Part shown: positions 16,084 to 25,237 of the stretch, piece after piece
Position numbering within the stretch: position 1 is the stretch's first letter
Layout: the number at the start of each line of letters is the position of its first letter
NCBI RefSeq assembly: GCF_001612685.1
Contig: NZ_BDAY01000003.1
Location: 1 to 64,000, forward strand
Direction: 5' to 3'
Length of the DNA: 64,000 nucleotides
From: Nocardia altamirensis NBRC 108246
GTDB lineage: Bacteria > Actinomycetota > Actinomycetes > Mycobacteriales > Mycobacteriaceae
Program-made: the position numbers and the translations under genes
Notes under the pieces: model-generated
What the model was told of the DNA's origin: nothing
Databases searched by the model: none
The model's input: only the letters and a program-made list of their open reading frames with translations

Positions 16084-17637
16084 GTGGCGGAAATGCCTGA
16101 GATTCTCGGTCCCGACCGGGAGGCGATAAAAAATCAGTACCCAGATAATCCTGAGCTTGTTTATGGTGATAATACCCTGGACTTTCTCAAGAAGATGGTA
16201 CCTATCGTTCGTGCATGGTACGACGCATTCAGCCCCGGTTCCCAGGCCCCTCGGCCCACCCAGCAGGATCCTCCTCAAGTGGCTGGCCCCCATTCCAATT
16301 TTGATAAGTATGAGGAGAAGTCCGGGGAGCTGAAAACCGCGTTCCATGATCTCAAGAGGAGCGGTGATGCATTGGATCCCTTGCTGGACAGCGTGGGAAA
16401 AGTAAACCTCGATGGCGTAAAAAGTATCGAGGCGCTGATCCGGAGCATGAACACAAGCGCGAAGACGCCGCCTGCGCCACTGAAAGAGGATGACCACATC
16501 CTCGGCTACGTCGCTGTCGCTCTCGATGTGGGGGCAAAGGCGATGGACGTGGCGATTAAGAACATCAACGATCTGGCCGTCAGGTTTCCGCAGGTCAACC
16601 CGAACGGTAACCCCAACACCACCCCCAGCGCGCCGCAGCAACCACCGCAGGTGATCACGCTGCAGCAACCAGCTCCGCCGCCACAGCCGCAGCCACAGCC
16701 ACAGCCGCAGATTCCGACGGCGCAACAGCCGAGCTCTCAACAGCCCCCGCGTATTCCGGGGCTGAACGACCCGACCACCAAGCCGCCCAGCAATTCTGAG
16801 GCGTTGGACAAAGTCAACCGAGCGCTCGACAGCCTTCAGAATCAGGCCCGCAATGCGCCGTCGTCCCAAGTCAGCCCCCCGCAGTCACCGTTCGGCTCCG
16901 ACATGGGCATGGGCGGGATGGGCATGCTCGGGCCGCTGATGAACGCCATGAACCAGCGGCAGATGGCTGATCCCTTCATGAACCAGCGGCCACCCGATCC
17001 GCGACGCTACGACCAGCCCCCGCCCGCGCCCCCCAAGCAACAGCAGGCTGCCGCACCACCGGCCCCGCAGCAAACGGCCAAACCCGGAACGCCGACTGCT
17101 CAACAGATCTCGAACGCGTCCTCGACGCCGAACACGTCCAATGGGCAACCCGGCACGACGCCAGCGAAGGGTCCCAACGCCGACGGCAAATGGGTGTTCA
17201 CCTATCCCGCGCCCGACGGACGCTCGCAGGAGGTGTCGCAGATGGTCTATGAGGCGCTCGGGGTGGCGTTCGTCGACAAGAGCGGTGGTGGCGCGATGCA
17301 CGCCTACGAGAAGACGAAGGCCAAGTGGACCGACGACAAGCAGATCGGGAAGCGTGTCGATCCCAACGAGTTGATGACCGGCGATGTCGTCAGGTGGGAC
17401 AAGCGCACCGCGCTGCTCGTGGTGTTCCCGCCTGACCAGGGTGGCACGGTGGAGGCCATCGTCAACGGCGAGAAGAAGCCGCTCGCCGACCTGTTGGCCA
17501 AGGACACCACCGAGTTCGGCGAGTTTCTCGGGTACGCGCATCCGGCGGGCATCGAGCTGGCCGCAGCGGGCGGCAAGGACTCGAATGCGGCGATGGTCGA
17601 CCCCGCCAACGCGATGCCTGCGGTGACCACCGCGTGA
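16084..17637 (+). CDS. T7SS-associated protein: helical N-domain, Pro/Gln linker, C-terminal GDVVRW domain
   Basis: 517 residues from GTG 16084, placed seven bases after AGGAGG; the longer frame to 16051 lacks a ribosome site. Residues about 70-170 form a helical, WXG-like region; 175-360 are Pro/Gln/Met-rich. From about residue 367 a compact domain contains GDVVRWDKRTALLVV and ends near EFGEFLGYAHPAG. The 25238-27406 product ends with the same arrangement (GDIVEWRN ... YEFVHFLHPSG), so the two share a C-terminal domain. I do not recognise that domain; it may be an effector or a cargo-docking module. Confidence 0.6.
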   Translation: MAEMPEILGPDREAIKNQYPDNPELVYGDNTLDFLKKMVPIVRAWYDAFSPGSQAPRPTQQDPPQVAGPHSNFDKYEEKSGELKTAFHDLKRSGDALDPLLDSVGKVNLDGVKSIEALIRSMNTSAKTPPAPLKEDDHILGYVAVALDVGAKAMDVAIKNINDLAVRFPQVNPNGNPNTTPSAPQQPPQVITLQQPAPPPQPQPQPQPQIPTAQQPSSQQPPRIPGLNDPTTKPPSNSEALDKVNRALDSLQNQARNAPSSQVSPPQSPFGSDMGMGGMGMLGPLMNAMNQRQMADPFMNQRPPDPRRYDQPPPAPPKQQQAAAPPAPQQTAKPGTPTAQQISNASSTPNTSNGQPGTTPAKGPNADGKWVFTYPAPDGRSQEVSQMVYEALGVAFVDKSGGGAMHAYEKTKAKWTDDKQIGKRVDPNELMTGDVVRWDKRTALLVVFPPDQGGTVEAIVNGEKKPLADLLAKDTTEFGEFLGYAHPAGIELAAAGGKDSNAAMVDPANAMPAVTTA

Positions 17638-17660
17638 GCGAAGTGTGAGAGGAGGCTGCC

Positions 17661-19154
17661 ATGGCAGGTCTGAACGTCGATCCCGGTGAACTTGTCACGG
17701 CCGCTTCGCAATTGGCAGAGGCGGCGCGGGCGGCGGGCGGGGTGCTGCCGAACGGTTGGGTGCCGCCCGCGGGCGCCGACCCGATCTCCCAGGCGACGGT
17801 GCCGCGGCTCAATGCCCAGGCCGCCGCGCTGTACAACGGTGTGCTCACATTGCTCGACCGAATCCAGCGCACTGCCAGCGATATCGGCGTTTCGGCCCAG
17901 GAATACACGCGGGTCGACGACGATCAAGGCAGGGCCATCGGTGGTCGTGGCGGGTCGCTGGTCACCAATCCGGTCGGCGCGATCACGCCGCTCGCACCGC
18001 GGCGCCCGCCCGGCGCGACACCGCCGACCGGGAGCGTCTCAGTCGACCCGCTGATCTTCGCCGAGCAATTGCGCGCGGGTCCCGGTCCCGGCCCTGCGGC
18101 CGGATACGCCGATGCGCTACGGACTTTCGCAGCCGCGCTGGAACTCGGCATCGGCACTCAAGTCAGCGGCGCCGCGGGCGCGATGCACAATTGGACTCCG
18201 ACCGGCACCAAGGCGGCCGCGGTGCTGGAAAAGTATCGCAGCCAGCTGGCTCAGCTGACGGCCGGGCTCGGGTCGCTCGCCGACGACGTCGACAACTACG
18301 GCAGGGCATTCGGTACCGCGAAAGCCAAACACCCTACGCCGCAAGAGATCAAAGCCACGCGCAAGGAACTTGTCGCCGCAATGCGGTCCAAGGACGAGGT
18401 GCGCATCCAGAAGGCGCTCGCCGAATTCCAGGAACAGAAACTGCGCTCGGCCGAGACCGTTACCGGCTATTCGGCCACGGTCGAGGCCGATGCACCCGAG
18501 TCGACGGCCAGAACCGCCGCCGCGTCGAACGTGGCGGCGGCCAACGGCAATGGTGGCGCTGGCGACATGAGCATGCTCAATTCGCTGCTGCCGACAGTGA
18601 TGAGCGCGCTGTCGGGGGCTGCCCCGTTGAGTCAGCTGGCGAATCCGCAATCCGAATACGCGTCCGACTACCCCTCCGACTACTCCGACTATGGTCTGCC
18701 GGACTATTCGAACGCGGGCATGCCCGGCATTTCCGATTCGGGCGTACCGATGGACACCAGTGCAGGCTTCCCCGACCCGAGCTCGACCAGCGATCAGTTC
18801 AACGTCGCGTCGATGCCGACGGTCGCCTCCACCGGCACCCAGAGCGCGAACTCGAACCCGATGCCGCGCGCGCCGGCGATCGAGCCGCTGGCCGGATCCC
18901 CGGTCCGCGGCGCGAATCCCGCGATGTCCTCGCCGATGATGCCGTACATGCCGATGGCTCCTGGGATGGGGCAAGCCGGTGGCGGCAACGAACGCAACCG
19001 GGTGGTGGCCTGGCATCCCGACCGACTGATGTACGTCGACGACACACCACATACCGAGCCGGTGATCGGGGAGCGGCCGAAGATCGCGCCGACCGTCACC
19101 CCGGCGACCCCGGCACCCGCACAGAATCCCTCGCAATCCGGAGGTCAGGCATGA
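17661..19154 (+). CDS. EspB-like PE/PPE-fold secreted protein
   Basis: 497 residues. Residues 1-90 resemble a PE-type helical hairpin ending in YTRVD (82-86), a YxxxD T7SS export signal. Residues about 140-290 resemble a PPE-type bundle with W178 in WTPTG and the AKHPTPQEIK segment. This PE-PPE-like fusion is the plan of EspB, an ESX-1 substrate that forms ring oligomers. The C-terminal 200 residues are low-complexity, rich in Ser, Pro, Met and Tyr, including a DYPSDYSDYG run. The ATG has GAGAGGAGG upstream; the stop overlaps the next gene (ATGA). Confidence 0.65.
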   Translation: MAGLNVDPGELVTAASQLAEAARAAGGVLPNGWVPPAGADPISQATVPRLNAQAAALYNGVLTLLDRIQRTASDIGVSAQEYTRVDDDQGRAIGGRGGSLVTNPVGAITPLAPRRPPGATPPTGSVSVDPLIFAEQLRAGPGPGPAAGYADALRTFAAALELGIGTQVSGAAGAMHNWTPTGTKAAAVLEKYRSQLAQLTAGLGSLADDVDNYGRAFGTAKAKHPTPQEIKATRKELVAAMRSKDEVRIQKALAEFQEQKLRSAETVTGYSATVEADAPESTARTAAASNVAAANGNGGAGDMSMLNSLLPTVMSALSGAAPLSQLANPQSEYASDYPSDYSDYGLPDYSNAGMPGISDSGVPMDTSAGFPDPSSTSDQFNVASMPTVASTGTQSANSNPMPRAPAIEPLAGSPVRGANPAMSSPMMPYMPMAPGMGQAGGGNERNRVVAWHPDRLMYVDDTPHTEPVIGERPKIAPTVTPATPAPAQNPSQSGGQA

Positions 19155-19492
19155 GTGATATTCACCCCGACGTGCAAGCGGCCCTCGACGCCGCCAGGGA
19201 CCTGCGGCACCGAATCGCCGAGCTACGGGAGCGGATCGACGGTATCCGGGCCCGCAGGCCTGCGCTGGACGGCTCGATCATTCCCGAGGTGGATGCCATG
19301 GGCAGGCTGCTCAATCTGTATCTGGCGCCGGGCACGGTCGATCGCCACACCAGCGACGAGCTGGTCACCGAGATCATGGCGGCGATCAGGGAGAGCACCG
19401 CCGACGCCGCCCGCCAATACCAGGTGATCATGGACACCGTCCCGACCGATCCGGCCGAATTCTCCACTGCCACATCCGGGCAGCAGCCATGA
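19151..19492 (+). CDS. EspL-like YbaB/EbfC-fold protein
   Basis: 113 residues. A coiled N-terminal helix (ALDAARDLRHRIAELRERID) is followed by a short strand region and a C-terminal helix. Length and pattern match YbaB/EbfC-family proteins such as EspL, which follows EspB in the ESX-1 locus of M. tuberculosis. EspL is reported to stabilise other Esp proteins. The start overlaps the EspB-like stop and its own stop overlaps the next start (ATGA), so all three are translationally coupled. Confidence 0.55.
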   Translation: MSDIHPDVQAALDAARDLRHRIAELRERIDGIRARRPALDGSIIPEVDAMGRLLNLYLAPGTVDRHTSDELVTEIMAAIRESTADAARQYQVIMDTVPTDPAEFSTATSGQQP

Positions 19493-20223
19493 CCGAATCC
19501 GGCGGCGTCACCGTCGCCGATACGGTGCGGTGGCTGCACGAGGAAGGCCTGGTCCGGTTGGCGGGGATCGGCGCGCGGGCGTTGAATCCCCTGGTCGCCT
19601 ACACCATCGACGTGGCAACCGGCACCGTGTCCGCGCATCCGGATACCGGCGGCGAGGTCGGCGCGGACGTGGCGACGCTGGCCGCCGACGACCTGCCCTT
19701 CCCGGTCGGAACCCCCAAACGCCTGACTATCGTCGGCGTGACCACGACCGAATCGGTTCTGGTCGTCGATCTCAGCGAGTTGCGCCGCATCGCCATTCAC
19801 GGCGATCGCCCCGAGATGGCAGCGCGCGCTTGGGCCATGCAACTGCTGCTCAACCCCGACATCTCGCTGACCACCAACAGCGCCGACCTGGTGATCGCCG
19901 GAAGTCCGCGCTGCAAGCAAACATTCATCCCAGGCAGCGGCTCGACCGTCCTCAACGTCGACGACAAGCACCCGCCGGTCACCACCGTGTGCTTGAACCC
20001 GGCCACGGACGAAATCGACCATCTCGACCTCACCGAGAACGGCGGCGAGCTGTACCTCGGCGCGCGGTTCTGGCAGTTGCGCCAGATCATGCGCATCACC
20101 GACGACGCGTGGACGGCATTGGCCGCCAGGCTGCAGGCGCCGCAGGAGGAGGCGTCGAGCAGTCCGCCAAAGCCCGACCGCGTATCCGCGCCCGACGAAA
20201 AGCTTTCGGAGAGTACGACATGA
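19489..20223 (+). CDS. Unknown T7SS-associated protein
   Basis: 244 residues, no known domain recognised. Residues 1-190 look like a mixed alpha/beta fold with several Val/Ile/Leu strands; a repeated theme is LVVDLSELRRIAIHGDRPEMAARAW. The last 40 residues are a Ser/Pro/Glu-rich tail. Possible cytosolic chaperone or scaffold because it sits within a chain of coupled esp-like genes and has no signal peptide or membrane helix. Overlaps both neighbours by ATGA. Confidence 0.6.
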   Translation: MTESGGVTVADTVRWLHEEGLVRLAGIGARALNPLVAYTIDVATGTVSAHPDTGGEVGADVATLAADDLPFPVGTPKRLTIVGVTTTESVLVVDLSELRRIAIHGDRPEMAARAWAMQLLLNPDISLTTNSADLVIAGSPRCKQTFIPGSGSTVLNVDDKHPPVTTVCLNPATDEIDHLDLTENGGELYLGARFWQLRQIMRITDDAWTALAARLQAPQEEASSSPPKPDRVSAPDEKLSESTT

Positions 20224-20573
20224 GTGATATCGATCCCCTCGATCCGGATACCCCCGGCGCCGACGAGCCGGACTGGCGCGCCATGGTCTACGAGGTATTC
20301 AATCCCGACCACACCGCCGGTGTTGCCTGCAATCGTGACGGCGAAATAGTCGGGCTGCACATCACCGACGAGGGCAGGGACAACGGCGATGCCTGGCTGG
20401 CCGCCGAACTGCTGCGGCTGGCTCGGCTCGCCCACGCGAAATCGCGCGTCGGGTTGCGCGCCGAGATGGCGTACAAGGGCACGCTGCCGTCCACCATCGA
20501 CGCGTTCGATCTGCCGACCGAAGCGTCGTACCGGGCGATGGAACAGGCCGAGTTCGGCGCGAATTCACCTTGA
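20220..20573 (+). CDS. EspD-like (DUF2694-type) protein
   Basis: 117 residues. YEVFNPDHTAGVACNRDGEI followed by LAAELLRLARLAHAKSR aligns by eye with M. tuberculosis EspD (FTVTNPPRT ... DGRID ... LASEILVIADLARQKAQ). EspD is needed for stability of the EspA/EspC substrates of ESX-1. The acidic N-terminus and helical centre agree. The start overlaps the previous stop. The similarity is from memory of the EspD sequence, so a profile search should decide. Confidence 0.55.
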   Translation: MSDIDPLDPDTPGADEPDWRAMVYEVFNPDHTAGVACNRDGEIVGLHITDEGRDNGDAWLAAELLRLARLAHAKSRVGLRAEMAYKGTLPSTIDAFDLPTEASYRAMEQAEFGANSP

Positions 20574-20604
20574 GCGAGGCAATCCCAGGCAGGCAGGACC
20601 AACC

Positions 20605-20913
20605 ATGCTGGATATGGATGACCCGTCCGAGGTGCTCGCGGCGGCGAGCCGCTTCACCGGCGCGATCGGCGCGGCCAACGGGCAGGTCGCCCGAGTCGCG
20701 CAGGCGTTGACGCCGCGTGAGCATCCCGGTTCTGCCATCGACGACGCCCTCGTCGACCGCGCCGCGTGGGTCAGGGCCACCTTCGAAAGGGCGCTCGCCG
20801 TGAGCGGCGCCCGCGCGGCGGCCGTTTACCGTCGCGCGCTGGTCACCGTGCGCGCCCTCGAGGATGCGGACGCGGTGGGTGGCGTGCGCATCGCTGGATC
20901 CGAATCGAACTGA
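20605..20913 (+). CDS. Small helical T7SS-type protein
   Basis: 102 residues from ATG 20605. Two long Ala-rich helices, with W at residue 54, give a size and helical hairpin like those of Esx or EspC proteins. There is no clear WXG turn and no YxxxD tail. It ends five bases before the EspK-like gene, so it may pair with that product. Identity uncertain. Confidence 0.5.
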   Translation: MLDMDDPSEVLAAASRFTGAIGAANGQVARVAQALTPREHPGSAIDDALVDRAAWVRATFERALAVSGARAAAVYRRALVTVRALEDADAVGGVRIAGSESN

Positions 20914-20918
20914 GGCTT

Positions 20919-23303
20919 ATGGAACCCGAGCGCCAGAGTCCCTACTGGACCGAGATCGTGGGTGACAACTGGCCAATGATCGCTCCCGCCGAATGGCGCG
21001 GCATGGCCGCTGCCGCGCGGTCGGCCGCCGCGACGCTGGACGTCGGCGCCGCCGAACAAGCCAGGAATGCCTTCGATCAGCACGTTCGTGCGAGTGCGGG
21101 GTTGCAGTCGGTCAAGGATCAGATGCGGTTGTTGCAGCCCGATCCGCAGTCATTCGCCGATGCGCTGGTCGCGACCGCGGTCGCGTTCGAGGACTTCGCG
21201 GATCTCGTTGCGCGAACCCGTAATCGGATCCTCGACATCGCCGCCGCCGCCACCGGCCGGATTGCCGAGGCGAGCGCGGCCGCCGACGACGAGCGAGGGG
21301 CAGGCGACGCCGCCGAGCCTGCCGCGGCGACCGCGGGCATCGTGGCCGCCGCGCGGGCCGAGGTCCGCGATGTGGTGCGCGGTGCGCTGAGCGCGATCGG
21401 TCCGGTGGGGCTGCCCACCCTCGACCTCGTCTCCGACACGCTGGGGCAGCCGGGGCCATGGGACGATCGAAAGTCGTTGTTCGGTCCGGGGACTCAGGCT
21501 GCTGACCGGCCGCCCAGCGCAGTCAGCCCGAACGATGAAGTGTCGCAACAGAGTGACCCGCGCGGATCGATCGAGTCCGGCCCGTCGCTCACGTCGTCGA
21601 ACGGCGAAGCGCGCGATCGGATTACCGCGCCCGCGGTGTTCGGGCCATGGATGGTCGATGGTCAACCGTCCGAGCGCACGCCGGTCGGCGCGCCCCCCGC
21701 GGTACCGGTGCAGTCGACCGGACCCGCCGGTGTTCCGGAGGTCGGTGCGGCTCGGGCCGAAGCGAGCGTCGACCGCGGCGCCGCGCCGGTCGATCATCCT
21801 GTCGCAGGCGACCCCGAGGCGGCGGCAACGTCGCGTTCGACCGGCGGCGTCCCGGAATCTCGTGCTGCCGAGCGCAATACGGAGACACCGGGACCGGGCG
21901 ATCAGGACGACACCACCTCGGTTCAGCCCACTGTTGGTCCAGCTCCCGCGGCCGGAATCGCCGCCGGTGCGGTCCCGATAGCGGCGGTCCTCCCGTTGCT
22001 GCCGCAGTCAGGTTCGCCCGCTTCCCCTGGAAGCGCTACTGCGGCTTCGGTGTCCGTCGGTCCAGCCGACCGACCCGGTCGCCTGCCCGCCCCGCTCGCC
22101 GATCAGCGAGCACCCTCGGTGGATCCGAGGGCGCTAGGCGCGAACGTGACGGCGGACGCGAACACCCCCGGTTCGGGTGCCCGCGGGCCACAGTCCAAAG
22201 TTCCACCAACACAACGGGATCCACTGCCGCCGGGGGCAGCCGATGGCAGCGATACGATGCGCGACGCGGTGGCCGCCGCGATGGCCGCTGCGGCGGCTCC
22301 CACGTTCATGGTCGGCGAACGTGTCGACGGGGACCTGCAATTGGCTAGGACTTTGCTCGCGGACGTGCTCGCGGTGAGCGAGCCCATCGCGCCGTGGTTG
22401 CGCTGGGCGGTCGCGGTGCTGCGGCACTCCGGCGGCGTCAGCGCCTGCGTGACATCGAACGAGGGCAGAGGCTGGATCCCGGCGGGCATCTTCCTGCCGA
22501 ATGCGGTGTCGACCCCCTGGGTGTGGGCGCTGGCCGACGATTCCGCCTGGGAGGCGGTGGCGGATCCCGCGCGAATACTGGCCGAGTTCGGCCTGGCGTG
22601 GCGCCGCAAGTTCGGCGGTCGGCTCACGGCATTGGCATCCTCCGCGCCGGTCGAGGAGCGCCTGCTCGAACAGCTGCCCGGTGTATCCGTGGTGAGTCCG
22701 GTGCCTGCGGCGACCGTGAGCACGCTGGCCGAGCCGGGATCGGACCTGCGCGACCGGCTCGGTGTGGTCGGCTCGCGGCAGTTGCAGGATCGCGCTGCCG
22801 CGGTACCGCCGGAGCTGATCGGCGCGCGCGTGTTCACCTTGGCCAAGGATGCGCACATCCGGGTCGGCAGGGCCGCGGCCGATCAGACGGAATCGCTGGG
22901 GGCCCCGGCACTGCGCGCACGCATTCTGCGCACCATCCAGAAAGGTGTTTCGGTACCGGAAGAATGGTGGGCCGAGCTCCGCGATGTCGACGATCTGCTC
23001 GCCGCATCCGTGCTCGCAGGCCAGGTCGATGTGACCGGAGTGTTGTTGGGGGAGTTGCGGTCCGAGCGGGCCGGTCTTTCCGAATCAGGGACATCGGCCC
23101 CGCGCGACCTGATATTCGAACGGCGCTGCAATGAACTGGTGCTGCTTTCGGCGAATGCGGCGAATCGGCAGCACATGCGTGACGCCGTATACGCGCACGC
23201 CCAAATTCTCGGGCACCCATTGTTTGTGGACACCGCGGAATCGGCGTCCGAGGCGAATGGCCGACGGCCGCGCCGGGTGATCAGCACCCGGCGGGAACGC
23301 TGA
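20919..23303 (+). CDS. EspK-like protein 1 (PPE-like N-domain, long disordered linker, C-terminal domain)
   Basis: 794 residues. The N-terminal 160 residues are a PPE/WXG-like helical bundle. Residues about 170-450 are a Pro/Ala/Ser/Thr-rich linker. The C-terminal 330 residues hold a conserved domain with TSNEGRGWIPAGIFLP, VSTPWVW and a terminal FERRCNELVLL helix. The same domain occurs in the next gene. From memory it resembles the C-terminal region of EspK and Rv3899c (DUF5631/5632-type). EspK interacts with EspB and EccC in ESX-1. Start ATG 20919 is just after the preceding stop. Confidence 0.6.
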   Translation: MEPERQSPYWTEIVGDNWPMIAPAEWRGMAAAARSAAATLDVGAAEQARNAFDQHVRASAGLQSVKDQMRLLQPDPQSFADALVATAVAFEDFADLVARTRNRILDIAAAATGRIAEASAAADDERGAGDAAEPAAATAGIVAAARAEVRDVVRGALSAIGPVGLPTLDLVSDTLGQPGPWDDRKSLFGPGTQAADRPPSAVSPNDEVSQQSDPRGSIESGPSLTSSNGEARDRITAPAVFGPWMVDGQPSERTPVGAPPAVPVQSTGPAGVPEVGAARAEASVDRGAAPVDHPVAGDPEAAATSRSTGGVPESRAAERNTETPGPGDQDDTTSVQPTVGPAPAAGIAAGAVPIAAVLPLLPQSGSPASPGSATAASVSVGPADRPGRLPAPLADQRAPSVDPRALGANVTADANTPGSGARGPQSKVPPTQRDPLPPGAADGSDTMRDAVAAAMAAAAAPTFMVGERVDGDLQLARTLLADVLAVSEPIAPWLRWAVAVLRHSGGVSACVTSNEGRGWIPAGIFLPNAVSTPWVWALADDSAWEAVADPARILAEFGLAWRRKFGGRLTALASSAPVEERLLEQLPGVSVVSPVPAATVSTLAEPGSDLRDRLGVVGSRQLQDRAAAVPPELIGARVFTLAKDAHIRVGRAAADQTESLGAPALRARILRTIQKGVSVPEEWWAELRDVDDLLAASVLAGQVDVTGVLLGELRSERAGLSESGTSAPRDLIFERRCNELVLLSANAANRQHMRDAVYAHAQILGHPLFVDTAESASEANGRRPRRVISTRRER

Positions 23304-23304
23304 C

Positions 23305-23331
23305 CGCCCACCAGTGGGAAGAGCAGACAAT
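23305..23331 (+). promoter_or_regulatory. Family 2 motif between the two EspK-like genes
   Basis: CGCCCA-CCAG-TGGGAA at 23305-23320, five bases, GACAAT at 23326-23331. The inner dyad CCCAC/GTGGG is intact, and the -10 is identical to that at 15448. It suggests an internal promoter for the second EspK-like gene. Confidence 0.45.
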
Positions 23332-23366
23332 GAGTGCGTCGGCGGTGGGAAAGGATCTGATGGGAC

Positions 23367-25232
23367 ATGCCGGAAAACATCGACATCGACCCCGCAGTGC
23401 TGCGTCAGCTGGCTAGCCAGCACGACCAGGTCGCGGCCGACACCAAAGAATGGGCGAAACAACCCGAGGAGTGGCTCAAGGCCTTTCCGCAAAACTACGG
23501 CACGATCGCCGATCCGGTCCACAAGGCGCTGCTCAACTACTACGGCGCACGTGAGCGTGCCGGTCTCCAGCTTGCGGCGGAGCACACGCGCATCGCGGAG
23601 ACGTTGCGCTACTCCGCCGACACCTTCGAGAATGCCGACCGAGATCTCGGCTCGAACATCAAGCGCGCGGGAGACGGGCCAGACAGCAATGGGTCCCCGC
23701 ACGTCGGCCCGCTTCCGCTCAACGGCGGTGGGCCCGTAGCGCCGAACGCGGCGCCTGCCCCCGGTAGCCGACCGGGCGACGCACCGGCGACAACGGGTGC
23801 ACCTGGCAGCTCGAACGGTGCACCGACGGGTACGGGGCCGGCGAACGGTCGGCCGAGTGGGCTGCCGGATTCCGGAACACCGGATTCCCGCGTCGCCGCG
23901 AGCTCGACCAACGGCACCTCGGCGCCCGTGTCCTCCGCCGCACCCGCCGCACCCACGACGCCGGTCAGTGCCGCGTCAGGCACCGTGCTGCCCCCGCCGG
24001 TCACCTCCGGGCCCGGCGTCGGTGGTTTCGGTGGCATGCTTGGGGACGACCGATCATCAACGGCCGCAACGGCAAACGGGCAGCCGCCAATGGTGCCGCC
24101 GATGCCGGTGCCGACACCGTTCGCCGCCGCGGTGGCGCGGGCCAGGGACAAGGACGCCGAGCCGGACTACGTGCTCGGCAACGGGACCAACGACGATCTG
24201 ATCGTTGCCCGAACACTGCTGCAGAGTGTGCTGGCCGCCGTGGATGCCGAGGTCGGCATGGGGTTCGCGGTCTCGGTGATGCGCGGGTCGGAAGGCATCG
24301 GCGTCTTCATCACCTCCAACGAAGGCCGAGGGTGGCTGCCCGCGGGCTTGTATCTGCCCCGCGAGGTGTCCACCCCGTGGTTGTGGGACGAGATGCTTGG
24401 CGAGACAAGCGGATCGCCGTGGGAAGGCATTGCCGATCCGGCGCGAGTACTGGTGGAATTCGGCATGGTGTGGGGACCAAAGGCCAATGCCACACTGTCG
24501 GCGCTGGTCTCGTCCGGCCCGATCGATCCGGGTTTGCGCGCTCAACTCCCCGAGGTCGCCGTCGCGGGCATGGTCGGCCCCGCCGACATCGCGGACCTGC
24601 GCCAACCGGGTGTGGACATGTCCGACCGGCTCGGCATTGCCGGAACCATGGACTCGCTGAAAAGCGCAGCCTCCGTGGCAGATTCGGCGCTGCGGGCGCG
24701 GCGCACCGAACTCGCCCTCGACGCGCACACCAGAGTCGGGCGTAACGGTGCGCCCGCGGTCGAGGCGGTCGAGGCGCGGCGGCTTCGTGAGCAGATCCTG
24801 GCGTTGGCGCAAGCCGAACAGCCGGTGCCGCACCAGTTGTGGGAGGACCTGCGCGACGCGGACGGTTTGTTGATGGCCTCGATGCTGTCGTTGCGGGTGG
24901 ATGTCGGCCGGGTCGATGTCGGCGCCTTGCGGATCGACGACGAGGTTTCGGCGTTGCGCGCGTTGGTATTCGAGCGTCGCTGCAATGAGTTGGTGCTCAT
25001 GCTCGGCGCCGAGGCGACCCGGCAAACCCTGCGTGATGCCGTGTATGCGCATGAGCAGATCGTCGGACACTCGAAGTTCGTCGAGCTGCCCGCCGCAGTG
25101 GCCGCGGCCGAGACCACGCGGGAGACCGGCGTTGCGGTCGACGCAGGCGCGGTCACCGCGCCCGGCGTCACCACCGGGCCGCCAGCGGGCGTGATCACAG
25201 CACCTGTGGTGACGCCGCCGAACGGAAGCTGA
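23367..25232 (+). CDS. EspK-like protein 2
   Basis: 621 residues. The N-domain is a WXG-like bundle with KEWAKQPEEW. A Pro/Ser/Gly/Thr-rich linker of about 130 residues follows. The C-terminal domain repeats that of the preceding gene: TSNEGRGWLPAGLYLP, VSTPWLW, FERRCNELVLM, then a short Ala/Val/Thr tail. N-domains of the two paralogues differ more than the C-domains, so they may bind different partners while sharing one function. It has its own family 2 motif 36 bases upstream. ATG 23367 has AGGAT upstream. Confidence 0.6.
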   Translation: MPENIDIDPAVLRQLASQHDQVAADTKEWAKQPEEWLKAFPQNYGTIADPVHKALLNYYGARERAGLQLAAEHTRIAETLRYSADTFENADRDLGSNIKRAGDGPDSNGSPHVGPLPLNGGGPVAPNAAPAPGSRPGDAPATTGAPGSSNGAPTGTGPANGRPSGLPDSGTPDSRVAASSTNGTSAPVSSAAPAAPTTPVSAASGTVLPPPVTSGPGVGGFGGMLGDDRSSTAATANGQPPMVPPMPVPTPFAAAVARARDKDAEPDYVLGNGTNDDLIVARTLLQSVLAAVDAEVGMGFAVSVMRGSEGIGVFITSNEGRGWLPAGLYLPREVSTPWLWDEMLGETSGSPWEGIADPARVLVEFGMVWGPKANATLSALVSSGPIDPGLRAQLPEVAVAGMVGPADIADLRQPGVDMSDRLGIAGTMDSLKSAASVADSALRARRTELALDAHTRVGRNGAPAVEAVEARRLREQILALAQAEQPVPHQLWEDLRDADGLLMASMLSLRVDVGRVDVGALRIDDEVSALRALVFERRCNELVLMLGAEATRQTLRDAVYAHEQIVGHSKFVELPAAVAAAETTRETGVAVDAGAVTAPGVTTGPPAGVITAPVVTPPNGS

Positions 25233-25237
25233 GCTGA

